NCBI RefSeq assembly: GCF_963678635.1
Contig: NW_026970895.1
Coordinates: forward strand, 1 to 22,987
Length of the DNA: 22,987 bases
Source: Symsagittifera roscoffensis
Lineage: Eukaryota > Xenacoelomorpha > Acoela > Convolutidae
Reading direction: 5' to 3'
Both the position numbers and the translations under genes were made by a program. The notes beneath the pieces were generated by a model that was not told the origin of the DNA, made no database searches, and saw nothing but the letters and a program-made list of their open reading frames with translations. Below are positions 9,088-18,945 of this stretch, piece by piece (position 1 is the stretch's first letter; each line of letters starts with the position of its first letter).

Positions 9088-9750
9088 TATTTAGCTTTTT
9101 AACTTAGTTAACACCGAAAATTCCGGGGGCCGGAGGGTTAGGTGGGAAGTCATGAGCCCGCTTGTCCCAAGGTCCCAGGACCAAAAACAATTAAAGAGAA
9201 AGCGTAAAACCAAACAAAAATAGTGTAAAACCACGAAAAAGCCAAAAAAAATTTATTTGAAAACAAAAAGGTACAAAAAACAGTAAAAAATCCAAAAAAG
9301 ACCAAAACAATAAACAACATAAAGTGACAGTTTATATGTTATTTCCGGACGAGATGTGATCTGACGTTCCTATTTGTTGTTGTTTCAGATTGAATTATAT
9401 CATTTCTGATAGAAAGATTGTTTGTTTTGATGACGGGTTGGGTACCCTCCCTTGAGTGTAATTTGAGTATTTAAGCACGATAATGGTGATTTTGCCGGTG
9501 ACCGGAGGGTAGAGTGGCACGCTGACCGACGTGTTCCACACTCAACAGGGGCATTTTGGGACAACATCCAAAACGACTGTTTGGTATCGTTGAAACAATT
9601 TGAGTATCGTTCGGGTACTATTTCATCAAAACTTAAGAGGTGGGGGGCACGATTGGTGCGGTCCGATTGTACCCTCCATCGATCACAAATTTCCGATTTA
9701 AGGGTCTTAATTCGGATGTTTTGGTACAAAGGAGCTTATAGTAATCTTCA

Positions 9751-9805
9751 TTAATGACTACTAATAGATAATTCTAGTCATTAACTATAGTCAGTGCGAC
9801 TATAA
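9751..9805. repeat. Two successive inverted repeats in front of Gag
   Basis: TTAATGACTA (9751-9760) is perfectly complementary to TAGTCATTAA (9775-9784). TATAGTC (9787-9793) is complementary to GACTATA (9799-9805) with a 5-nt loop. Both lie within about 70 bp of the first Gag ATG at 9822, a position where leader RNA structures of LTR elements are found. Confidence 0.65.
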
Positions 9806-9821
9806 CTGTTTATTACAAAAT

Positions 9822-11400
9822 ATGCAGCGTAGAGACTCGTTAGGATCGACTACTAAAATTCCCAGGCTGAGCAAGGGAAGCACGCGAAAATTTAAAACTA
9901 GGCGTAGCCAATCTTCATTCAGCAGTGCTTCCGACGTTTTTGCTGACAACGAATCGACTAAAGGTCAAGCTGATCCTTCAGTGAACGGAATGAGACTAAG
10001 GAGCGAGAAGAACCTCGATGGCAGTCAAGGGCGAAGTGCGGGGTCGGACCGGCGAGCGAGGCGCTTGTGGAATCCTTCGACGAAGGGAATCAAACGCTCA
10101 TCCGACCCGACTTTGAGCCAGGCGAGGACCTCGGACGGAAGGAAATCGAAAGGATGGAAGAGGCCTCTGAGCGTTCCGAGGTCGATCCGCGAGAAGAAGT
10201 GTTGTTCAGGGGAATGTCCAAATCGGAGACTAAGACTCACAAGTGGAGGAAAGAAAAATCATCTCTGGTCAAGCAGAGCAAAAATGCGATGATGTCGAGT
10301 ATAAGTCCGAGTGAAAAACAAACGGGTTCGAAAGCCAAGAAGAGCTGGGAGTCTTTTTACGATGAGCGCATGGCTTCACTACGAACTGAAGGTCTATATT
10401 CCAGTTATGATCATCCGGAGGTAACTCATACGGATGTGGATTTCACGCCGTGCCCAAGGAACGACATGAGCAGGAAGGCGTTGTCCGCCTCACCGACCAG
10501 GCCCATGTCTGATGGGAGCGTCCTCAACGTTCGACAGGTTGATGATGTCGATAGGCAAGCAAAACGGCGGAGCGTCATCAAGTACCAGGCTGCAACCGCA
10601 GTTTACCTCATCTTCTCTGGGTGTAACCCCGCCATTGGGGGCAACTGGCGATATAAGTGACATGTTTGCTGGCGTAACGACTGGTCTGGATGAACTGAGA
10701 CGGAACATGACTAAAAGAATAGATCAAGTTGACGAGAGAGCTCACCAGGGTCGAGATAATTTGAGAGATGAACTGACGCACGTGAAGTAGCAGGCGAGGG
10801 TTGATCAGGCTCAATTGATTCGCAACACCGATCAATGCCTGGCGGAGACCCCTGGCACAGGCGAACAAGGAGTCAGAGGAAAGAGAAGTTAGGATGACAA
10901 GAGAGATCGAGCGACTATTGAACGATCACGACAAAACCTATGCTCACACGATGACTAGCCGCCTGGAAACAAGGTTAGATGCCAAATCTGACCTGATGAT
11001 GCGGAAGATTGACGAAATCTTAAACGGGAGCAATCGGGAGAAGCGTTCCGCCTCAGGGGAGCGTTCACGCCAGGCAAATGATGGAGATGGAGCACGCAGC
11101 TATGCCGGGGCACAGCAAAGTTCGAAATCGAATTACGGATCTAAGCAAAGGGAGCGGCCCAGGGCAGCCCCATCGAGGCCAGGTTGGACAACCCGGTCAC
11201 GCCGGAGGCTGATGCCATCCCGGAGACAAGATTGCCCACTGTGCCACAAGTCAGATCAGTGCCAGATCTGACTACGGTCTCACAGGACACAACGAGGTAT
11301 GCTTCGATATTTGAGCTTCTGAATAGATCGCTCGAAACATTCATCACCAAGCTCTCGAAGTCAACCGAGAGAGGAGAAAGGTCAAGAAGGACACTCAAAA
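9822..11400 (+). pseudogene. Gypsy Gag N-terminal region, basic/coiled-coil, multiply frameshifted
   Basis: From the ATG at 9822 a Ser/Arg/Lys-rich start gives way near 10050 to an acidic frame, then near 10530 to a third frame. A TAG at 10788-10790 and further shifts near 10850 and 11165 follow. Helical, charged segments (MTKRIDQVDERAHQGRDNL at about 10710, and MTREIERLLNDHDK at 10894) suggest a coiled coil for Gag multimerisation. No catalytic motif is present. Assignment to Gag rests mainly on position in front of a recognisable Gag core, and on continuous composition. Confidence 0.6.
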
Positions 11401-11407
11401 AGCCGAA

Positions 11408-12234
11408 ATGCCGAAATCATACAAAGACGAGTCAGACGGTTGCATTGATACTTGGATTGAGGTGATGAACTTGCACTTTGAAGAAGAGAATCTCTCAAAG
11501 AAACAGGAATGCAGCGCACTGACAAGCAACCTGGGGGTACCGCCCTAAATTGTGTGATGGCGAAGAGGGTCAATGAACGAGACAGCGCTCGCAAGATATT
11601 CGACATCCTGCTGAACCGTTTCGGCTCTGGAGTACAGGGGCACCAGGCTATGGTGAAGTTCGAGAAGAGGCGTCAGAGAGATGACGAATCCACAGACAAG
11701 TTTTTGGACGACCTTGAATTACTCAGAATATTGGAGCGGAACTTAGCGATTGCCTCGAAGTTCATGAATGGAGTAAAGAGTGACGAGCTGAAAACCATGC
11801 TAGCCACACACTTCATCCTGTCGCTTGACCAGGTACCCACGCCCGATGATTTGCGTATGAAGTCGCGTGAGTACTTGCTCATAAAGCCGAGGGCGCAGAA
11901 CCGTTACATCAATTATGGCAACTACAGCGGAACAAACACTGGCGCGAACTCCAGTTGGTACAGACCTCGTGACGACATGGATAAGAGGAGGTCATGCGCG
12001 AATTGTGGCTCGATGGACCACCATGTTTCGGCCTGTTCTGCTTATAAACAGAACATGAAAGCGATAGGCTACTTTCACGATGACGTTGAGGCGACCGACG
12101 AGGACCACGAAGAGTACGTCAGAGGACTCATAATGAATAATGGACAGAGGAGTTTCTTCTGTAATTTAGAGGGACATTTCAAGTCGGATTTCAGGCGTCA
12201 AAGTCAGTCGAGCACGTCTGATGAACGAGGCTGA
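11408..12234 (+). pseudogene. Gypsy Gag core with two CCHC zinc knuckles, second degenerate
   Basis: The ATG at 11408 opens a stretch with WIEVMNLHFEEENLSKKQE that is frameshifted near 11510 into KRVNERDSARKIFDILLNRF and FEKRRQRDDESTDKFLDDL, the helical retrotransposon Gag core. A first knuckle, SCANCGSMDHHVSAC, has the full CX2CX4HX4C pattern and would bind element RNA. A second, FFCNLEGHFKSDF, keeps Cys and His but lacks the first and last Cys. The frame ends at 12234, overlapping the protease frame by 14 bp, so Gag and Pol were probably continuous before a deletion or shift beside the second knuckle. Confidence 0.82.
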
Positions 12235-13402
12235 GTCTCGGAGAAAAAAAACGAAACCAAGCACCTTTACGACTAAGAAGGTGAAGACCTTGCCTAATGA
12301 AGTGGTGGCCTCTAGTCTGGATGCAGAGTCGGCCTGCCCACTCAAGGTGGATTATGGCTTAGCAGCGAGGACAGCGTTACAGAATGTCCAACAGGAACTA
12401 GCCACGAAGGGAGTTGAGCAATGGGTGAGGTCTGAACTGGAAAGCACAGATCTTCGGGAAAAATTCGACATCCTGGAGAAAACAACGAAAGAAGAAGACA
12501 AGCAGGGATCCAGAAAGCCTAAAATAAAGCTAAATGTTATATCGGGCAAAACTTTTGGCATGACGAAAGAAGGAACGAAGATAATGTCAATTATCTTGGT
12601 CGCAGGACACCAGGTGGTCAAAAACTTGAGTGAACCGTCCGCTATTACGATGGTACACCTGGACATTTATGCTGACTGCCTGAGGGAGAAGGATCCCAAG
12701 TTGGATTCCAGGACAGTGCAAGCGCTGCTCACGACAGGAGGTCCGAGGCTAATGAGAGTGGATGGACATTACATTGAAGTTAATGGCCCAAATCCGATTC
12801 TGTTGAATGTAGATGGCATTTATATCTACACGAAGGCTCACGCGACTAATGCGAGTGATCAGGTGGGCCGGATATACATTGGCCAAGAAGAGCTGAAGGT
12901 GCGACGAATCGGACACAATGCCAAGCTTGAACAGGATGCGGTCCACATAGGTTGCGAAGCCGATCTGGCAGCACATGTGCTAGATGTGCAGGGCAGACAA
13001 CTTTCAGTAAAAGGACTAATAGACACGAGTGCAGTAGTCAGCGTCATGCCAGTCAGCATCTGGACTGATATGGGCTTTGACATGTCGGATCTGATACCGA
13101 CAAACATCAGACTGGCAGCTGCCAATCAGGCAGCAATCTATGTGACAGGATGGACCCCGATCATATCACTGCAGCTTGGAGGAAGACATCTTTGGATGAG
13201 CTTCCTGGTGGTGGAAAATTTGGACGAATCTGATCAATTCATCCTGGGAAGGGACTTCATACGCAACTTTGATGTCACGATCGACCTCGATGACGGGTTG
13301 ATCAGGAAAAAAGATCCTGAGAGGATGTATGAAAAGAAACCTCATTATAAGATATTAATTAACCAGGAAGAGCTCGGCTATTTTAGAGCGGACTGTGTGT
13401 GA
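12221..13402 (+). pseudogene. Gypsy pol: aspartic protease region
   Basis: A 393-codon open frame, the longest intact piece of this element. After a Lys-rich spacer, the retropepsin core starts near residue 255. The active-site triad reads DTS at 268-270 (LIDTSAVVSVMP) in place of the family's usual DTG; the flap-region sequence follows. FILGRDFIRNFDVTIDL (from about 340) is the ILGRDF motif typical of gypsy proteases. The enzyme would release Gag and Pol products. The Gly-to-Ser change at the catalytic turn is unusual and may have inactivated it. The frame ends inside a 30-bp tandem duplication shared with the RT frame. Confidence 0.85.
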
Positions 13403-13446
13403 GTGTTTTGTTGAATAGCGGACTGTGTGTGAGTGTGTTGTTGAAC
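13387..13446 (+). repeat. 30-bp tandem duplication at the protease-RT junction
   Basis: Two adjacent 30-bp units (13387-13416 and 13417-13446) differ at only about two positions. In the downstream frame the shared peptide reads SGLCVSVLLN. The duplication lies where the protease frame ends and the RT frame begins. Confidence 0.85.
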
Positions 13447-14533
13447 ACAGAAGCAACCAGAGTGACCATACAGAGGGGAAAGAAACTTGACTACGCATTG
13501 CCTCTTAACACAGACTTTCAGAGTGTGGAGAACTTGAAAAAGTTTGATGTAACTGAATGTCCCTTGCACGCAAACCAGGAATGTATACTGAAGAGAATAA
13601 ATGAATTGAATTCTTCTAAGAAATTGTTTGAGACAGATGATGGTTTGTCTAGTTGTTCAAATTTTCCCGAGAGACCGACAGAACCAGAGTTAGCAGCAAA
13701 TAAACTTGTTCTGCCCGAGATAGAACATCTGAAGAGAATAATATCAGACCGAGAACTATGCGTTTTTTCAAAGCATAAGGCCGACATAGGTTGCTGCAAT
13801 TTTGTAGAAGACGAGATTGAGATAGAAGAGGGCTCGGTACCTCATAGGGAAAGGGCGAGGAGAATGACCCCTCATAAGTCCGAAGCGTGTAGGAAGGAAA
13901 TCGAGATGTTAATGGAGTACGGCATGATCGAGCCGTCGAAGTCCCCGTGGGCTTGTGGCGTGGTCATGGCTAAAAAGAAAGGGGGCAACTCAGGTTTTGT
14001 TGTGATTTCCGTTATCTGAAGGCAGTGACAATAAGGGACGCATACCCGATTCTTCGAATCGGTGAGAGCCTTTCCAAGCTGAGGGACGCGAAGTTCTTCA
14101 CGACGTTAGATTTGGGCTCGGCGTTCTGGCAAGTGCCACTCCGAAAGCAAGATGGTGAGAAAACGGGCCGTGCGAGCTGGGGTTGTTCCATTCGAAGAGG
14201 ATGCCGTTGGGATTGTGCAACGCGACGGCCACATTCCAGCGACTGATGGCCCAGGCACTCACGAGTGTGACAAAGAAATACTGGAACCTCAACATGTGTT
14301 ACGTCGATGACGTCGTGATAGCAACACCAACCCTGGAGGATCACATAGAGAGGTTGGGTGAGGTGTTTACTTGCATGAAGCAGGCGGGTCTGAAGTGTAA
14401 ACCAACAAAGTGTGAGATCCTCAGAGACTCCATAAAATATCTGGGCCGCCTGGTGGATAAGCATGGAGTGACACCGGATCCCGAAGCAGTCGAAGCGGTC
14501 TTGACCTGGAAGAAACCCAAGACAGATACTTAA
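13399..14533 (+). pseudogene. Gypsy pol: reverse transcriptase, three frames
   Basis: The first frame (to about 13995) ends in the N-terminal RT signature MIEPSKSPWACGVVMAKKKGG. After a shift, motif A appears as FFTTLDLGSAFWQVPL (about 14095-14142). After another shift near 14165, motif B reads RMPLGLCNATATFQ and motif C CYVDDVV, with the catalytic Asp pair at 14306-14311. KYLGRLVDKHGV marks the thumb. A TAA at 14531-14533 then interrupts the frame that continues into RNase H. All catalytic Asp codons survive; the protein could not be made from this copy. Confidence 0.9.
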
Positions 14534-14536
14534 CTG

Positions 14537-15192
14537 ATGAGCTTTTTGGGGTTTGCTCAATATAATCGGGAGTTCGTCAAGGGATACGCCGATAAGATAT
14601 ACCCCATGCAACAGTTGATGAGAAATAAAGGCAAAAAATTCACTTGGACTGATGAGGCACAAGTTTTATTTGAAAACATTAAATGTGAACTTTGCGAGGC
14701 ACCGGTCCTCGGCATGACAACAGAGAAGGAGATGTTCGTGTTAGACACGGATGCGTCGGTAGTTGCGATATCAGGCATACTTCACAAGGAGCAAGAGTGG
14801 AACGGGAGAACGGTTCTCCGTCCGATAGCCTACGGAAGTAAGGTCCTGAGCGATACTGAGATGAAGTACGGCACACCAAAAGCGTAAATGTTCGCGGTAA
14901 TCACTTTTGTGGAAAAATGCAGGGTCACTTGGGGAGTGCTCCCTTCAAGTTGCGTGTGGATAATCGCGCCCTTGCCTGGCTGAAAACATATTCGATGGAT
15001 CACAGTTAAATTGATCGTTGGATCGTGCGCCTGGATGGATACCACATGATCATAGAGCACCGTACCCGTGGCAAGCACCAGAATGCTGATAGCCTCAGTA
15101 AGAAGACAGAATTCTATGAGCGCTTAGAAGAGAAGCAGGCCAATCAGGCAGAAATGAAAGATGGATTTTCATTTCTAGGAAACCTACGATAA
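14537..15192 (+). pseudogene. Gypsy pol: connection and RNase H domain
   Basis: Continues the RT frame after one nonsense codon with SFLGFAQYNREFVKGYA. RNase H motifs: VLDTDASVVAISGIL (Asp codon at 14750-14752), SKVLSDTEMKYGTP (Glu), then, past a TAA at 14885-14887 and a shift near 14920, KLRVDNRALAWL (Asp) and HQNADSLSKK. A further TAA lies near 15007 in the shifted frame. This set matches the tethered RNase H used by Ty3/gypsy elements to remove genomic RNA during cDNA synthesis. The frame shifts again near 15180. Confidence 0.85.
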
Positions 15193-16464
15193 ACTACCAC
15201 TCACCAGGTGGCTGGAAAAGTCAGGACACCTCATACCAGGACTTCCTGAACTTCCAGCGGAGACGGCCGCCGAAATAAAGGTATTGGCCAGGGGTGATCC
15301 TGTCCCATTGGATCTACTAGTCCGATCCAATCTGGTGCAGCAAGAGCATACCATGCTGGGTATAAACAGCATAGCCCTGCTAAATAGGATAGAGAACGTG
15401 GCGCCGGACGTCATGGGGAAGCTCCGTGACTTGCTGGATGGAGACCGTCCAACGATTGACCGTCACTGAAAGAACAGAGAAGAGGCAAGTGACCATTCGC
15501 AGTCGCGATGTGGAACGGGATTGCCGGTCGATAGTGAACCAGCTGGTGACCTCAATGCCGAAGGATGTCTTGTTGAGGACTTCGTTCACAGAACGTGGGA
15601 AATCGACCCAAGTCCAAGCCACTGAAGAAGTCAGGGTCAAGTCAAAATCCAGCTTCACGAGAAAAGTACAGTTTAAGGATGCAAGGGAAGAGTACGAACC
15701 GAGCTTGAATTGTTCATCCGGGGACGAGACAATATCCGGGGAGTCAGGCACTTTCGAGCCCGTACAGGACGACTTGTCCGGGGAGACAATTTTGGGACAA
15801 CCCCAGGACAGAATGTTGTCCGGGGAGCCGGATTCAAGGCGACCAAGGGACAAAATTTTTGTCGGGGAGTCGAGAAACGTCACAGACAAATCGGAACGTA
15901 ATGATGTGGAATCCATCGGTTCGAGTGATGTGCCCCCACCCCTCGGGGTCTCAGTCGTGGGAAAACACATCGGAGACTACTTCCAACTCGGATGTTTCGG
16001 AGATTGCAAATCATTCCTTGTTGGTGGAATGGAAACAGCGCGGGCTGGACCGAGAAATGCACCAGGATCCGGACAGAGACAGGTATACCTCTGATGAGGA
16101 AGGCACTGTAGTGGACAATGCCACAGAAGAGCTTAAACTGATAGCTGTGTCGAAACGCCCAACCAGATCACTGCCACATGGTACGGTCGTCCGTACCAAT
16201 CTGGAGCCATCTGTGCAAGAAGCAACACCTTTGAAGAAGATATCGTGTGTCAAGTTGAGGGATGATGCTCATGCTCCGGAGATAATGAGCGGGCAATTAA
16301 ACGTTGTAAAGACGTATCTGAAAACCAGATACCGGCTTTCGGACCTCATAGGGGCTCAACGAAATGACAGAATGACGAGCAATCTGAAAAGATGGGTCGA
16401 GAACGGGGCACCTGACAAAGGAGATTTGGAGGAAGACAACTATAAGATTTTGAAGCAATTTTAA
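15193..16464 (+). pseudogene. Gypsy pol: long linker between RNase H and integrase
   Basis: About 400 codons that I do not recognise as a known domain. They read in three successive frames (to about 15425, about 15426-15955, then to 16464). The first part has helical phrases such as DPVPLDLLVRSNLVQQE. The middle is Ser/Asp/Glu/Arg-rich with 14-residue tandem repeats at about 15735-15870. The last part includes TRYRLSDLIGAQRNDRM just before the integrase. A linker this long is atypical of Ty3/gypsy pols, where RNase H is usually followed quickly by the integrase zinc finger. Its composition suggests a largely disordered segment. Confidence 0.6.
15735..15870 (+). repeat. In-frame 42-bp (14-residue) tandem repeats
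   Basis: The word TCCGGGGA recurs at 15717, 15735, 15777 and 15819, with a variant near 15862. The last intervals are 42, 42 and 43 bp. In frame this gives units starting SGES, SGET and SGEP, each 14 residues long, then VGES. Units have diverged strongly except for the Ser-Gly-Glu start. Confidence 0.65.
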
Positions 16465-17225
16465 TGAAGAGAAAAGATCTGTTGTACCTGAACAAAGACG
16501 GGATCGTAGCCTGTAAGCAAAAAGAAGAGGACAAGGTGCTTTACAAGTATAACTCAATAGTGTTACCACAGTTATACCAGACCGAATTGCTCTTTCGTTC
16601 ACATGACCAGATGGGCCACCAAGGGGTGGACAAAGTGTACAACAGGATTTAGAAACGGTTCGAATGGCCTGATTTGAAGAAGGCTTGTGAAAAGTGGATC
16701 TCTGCATGCTTGTCGTGTCAACAGGCGAAAGACCCCAGGAAACTAAGGTTCCCTCTGCAGTCAATAGAATCATCGGGATTGAACAAAGTAGTGCAGATTG
16801 ATCACCAGAAGATATGCATGACAGCCACGGGCTACAATCAGGAGCTGGTAATGATTGATCATTTTACGAAATGTACAGAGGCAGCTCCCTGCATGACAGC
16901 ATCAGCGGAAGAAACATGCGATCACTTGATAAATGTGTGGATAGCGAGGCACGGCTGCCCCATCACATTCCAATCGGACTATGGCAAAGCATTCGTGGGT
17001 GATCTCACGAAGGAGTCCATGAAAAGGTCGCAGGTGGCACACGCCCACTCGACCACTTATCAACCACAAATGAATGGCCTAGTCGAAAGGCAAAATCGCA
17101 CGCTGGTATTCATGTTGAGAGTCTATTGCTCACGCTACATTGATGACTGGGATAAACACTTGCCGCATGTAAGGGGTGCTTACAATAGCACAGAGCATTC
17201 CATCACGGTAAAAGTCCGCATATGA
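16464..17225 (+). pseudogene. Gypsy pol: integrase with intact DD35E, one nonsense codon
   Basis: One frame interrupted by TAG at 16650-16652. The N-terminal zinc-binding HHCC module has HDQMGH and CLSCQ. The catalytic core carries Asp at 16800-16802 (QIDHQKI), Asp at 16977-16979 (SDYGKAF) and Glu at 17085-17087 (GLVERQNRT), with exactly 35 residues between the second Asp and Glu. This is the classic DD35E integrase that inserts the cDNA into the host genome. The frame is lost near 17210, where the C-terminal part continues in another frame. Confidence 0.92.
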
Positions 17226-17530
17226 TGCTAACTGGTCACGAAAAAGCTCTTCCGTTAACGTTCTTCTACCCTGAGTATGAAGGGAAGAAAACAGCTCCAC
17301 AGACGTACTTGCGCGATGTTATAAGGAGGCAGCTGGATCTCAATGACTTATGCAGGAGGAACACGCAACAGGCGCAAATTTGACAAAAAAGGAGATTTGA
17401 TACAAAATACATTAGATGCAAAAACCTACTCAGTCGGTAATTACGTCTGGTTGTTCCAGGAAGTAGTTCCACCAAAAGGAACCATAAAAATTATTTATAA
17501 AATAGCGCGGCCCATTTCAAAAAACAGAAG
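17210..17530 (+). pseudogene. Integrase C-terminal region with GPY/F-like module
   Basis: After a shift near 17210, a frame reads SPHMMLTGHEKALPL, the usual end of the gypsy integrase core, and runs to a TGA near 17383. Another frame then gives YSVGNYVWLFQEVVPPKGT followed by IARPI, which occupies the place of the GPY/F motif but has lost its Gly-Pro-Phe core. In the group this module helps integrase multimerise and contact chromatin. Confidence 0.65.
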
Positions 17531-18945
17531 TGCACCAAGGAGGTCGGTTTTGTCGACTGAGCACCGGGAGAGCAGCTCATTACGAAAACATCAAACCGCA
17601 CAATGCCTCATCAGAGGACTGGTGCATCCCAGCGGACATGCAGGAAGGAGACTATTTGATTGTGGATCCTGCTTGTGAAGTAAATGAAAGATGTACGTGC
17701 GACAAAAACGACGGGAATGATGTGGTAGATAATTGCGATCTGCCACTGGACCTGGAGTTGACAGAGCGAGTGGAGGTGGACGACGAAACTCTACCTCATG
17801 CCGAAGAGGACTGGGACGGCCCAGAACAAACTGAAATTGACAAAGGAGTACATTCTGACTTTCCTCTCACCATGGAGTAACGCCAGAGCAAGGAAGGAAA
17901 GAACAGGAAGAAGTACAAACGGTATGGCGAGGATTTCATTAAAGGCAGGATAGTTTTAAGCGACATGATCGAGTCACTGGTGGGACTGGATGAAATGGCG
18001 GTGCCAAGAGAGATCGACTTGGTAAATGACATGGAATAGGATTGGATCGACGATCGCTCCGAACCAGAGGTGGAGCAGACTCATGAGCAAGAATTAACGA
18101 GTTTGCGAGTGCTTGAATGGCATCACAATCTGCCGGCAGATCCCAAAGAGACGATCTTGACGATTAAGGATGTCGATAAAGACGGCATCAAAAACGTCAG
18201 CCATGACAATACCGAGTCCAACTGGGTCGCTCCAGATGGCCCTCTACGCGTTCCGCAATCCAACCTCGATCTGCTCGACTTTGGGCGATCGACGGGGACG
18301 TCGATGGATATTTTTGTCTGGAGAGTGGGGGTAGGACTCACCCACACCAAAAATCTGATCATTAAAAATTTAAAATCGGCAAGAGAAACCGGAGAACTGG
18401 AAACGGAAGGCGAGAACGCTAAAAAACCACCTTTCGGACGGATTTCTGATTCTTATTTCGACCTACCGAACCATTATTCAAACAATATCGTCATAACGGA
18501 CAGCGATTTCATACTCATGGAACGTACATGCGCTATAGCGATAACCGCGAATGTGAGCTTCAAAACAGCACTAGCGGCTGACTTTAAAAGAGAGTATAAG
18601 AATATCGAGTTTTTATGGAAACAGAGGCCTAGTGTGGGAGGGATGATAGCGCTGCCCCCTGTTGCATCACAGATACCAGGGAAATATTTGTGTTTCCTGG
18701 TTACTAAGGCCACTGATAAGCAACACGTAGATCCAGAGAGCTTGGTTTTGGCCTTGACTCCACTTAGGGATTTTCTGGTTGAGAGAGGAGTGACCTCTCT
18801 CTCGTTACCAGTCTATGATACCAATAGGGTAAAGCTACATCCGAGAGAGTTATACGCCCTTGTGCACGTGATATTTTCAGAAACTGACATAGAGGTTTAC
18901 TTACATAAAAAGTGCTATCTGAGCATATGCTACGAGTTGCATTAG
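17530..18945 (+). pseudogene. Gypsy pol C-terminal extension ending in a macro-like domain
   Basis: A single frame with two stops (17878-17880 and 18037-18039). After the integrase end comes an acidic, unrecognised part (GDYLIVDPAC, then Asp/Glu-rich). The last 291 codons from 18070 end in a macro-like fold at about residues 138-282 (18481-18915): IAITANVSFKTALAADFKREY, VGGMIALPP, GKYLCFLVTK, a helix with DPESLVLALTPLRDFL, GVTSLSLP, then HVIFSETDIEVYL. This order of strands and helices, including LVTK and the TDI-x-VY end, resembles OARD1/TARG1-type ADP-ribose hydrolases. The two Gly-rich ligand loops are not conserved: KTALA stands where GxGIA is expected, and YDTNRV in place of GCGLD. It may be a non-binding derivative or a decayed enzyme. 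Position suggests it was the C-terminal part of Pol. Confidence 0.7.

Larger units (their letters stand above)
8653..9821. other. Noncoding region between truncated LINE and gypsy Gag
   Basis: About 1.17 kb with no convincing coding frame; the open frames on either strand lack domain signatures. It is a candidate 5' LTR or leader for the downstream gypsy element, but I could not find a matching 3' copy. It holds GC-rich blocks with short hairpins (9012-9025, 9052-9087), the repeated word TACCCTCC (near 8919, 9440 and 9670), and A-rich sequence at 9180-9320. A CCTTAA-containing block recurs loosely near 8670, 8855 and 9033. No tRNA primer-binding site was recognised. Confidence 0.45.
9822..18945 (+). 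mobile_element. Decayed Ty3/gypsy retrotransposon internal region (Gag-Pol plus macro domain)
   Basis: Domain order is Gag, zinc knuckles, aspartic protease, RT, RNase H, linker, integrase, C-terminal extension. RNase H before integrase is the Ty3/gypsy (Metaviridae) order. About a dozen frameshifts and at least seven in-frame stops break what was probably one Gag-Pol or two long ORFs. The internal region, about 9.1 kb, is long for the group because of a roughly 400-codon linker between RNase H and integrase and about 500 codons after the integrase. No LTR pair, primer site or polypurine tract is certain. Confidence 0.88.

Noticed and set aside
9400-9729. 109-codon antisense open frame
   Set aside because: No domain, no hydrophobic or repeat pattern, and low-complexity context; it looks like a chance frame in noncoding DNA.
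12218-12248. Hammerhead-like CTGATGA ... CGAG/CTCG ... GAAA order
   Set aside because: The bases between stem II and GAAA do not fit the core, no stems I and III could be drawn, and the site is coding sequence at the Gag-protease junction.
14012-14662. 216-codon antisense open frame
   Set aside because: It is opposite the gypsy RT, whose motifs on the plus strand explain the sequence.
15380-15970. 196-codon antisense open frame
   Set aside because: It mirrors the repeat-rich plus-strand linker and owes its length to the lack of stops in the repeated words.
17530-18945. Retroviral-type envelope gene after the integrase
   Set aside because: No signal peptide, transmembrane segment, furin-like site or fusion peptide; the end matches a soluble macro-like fold better.
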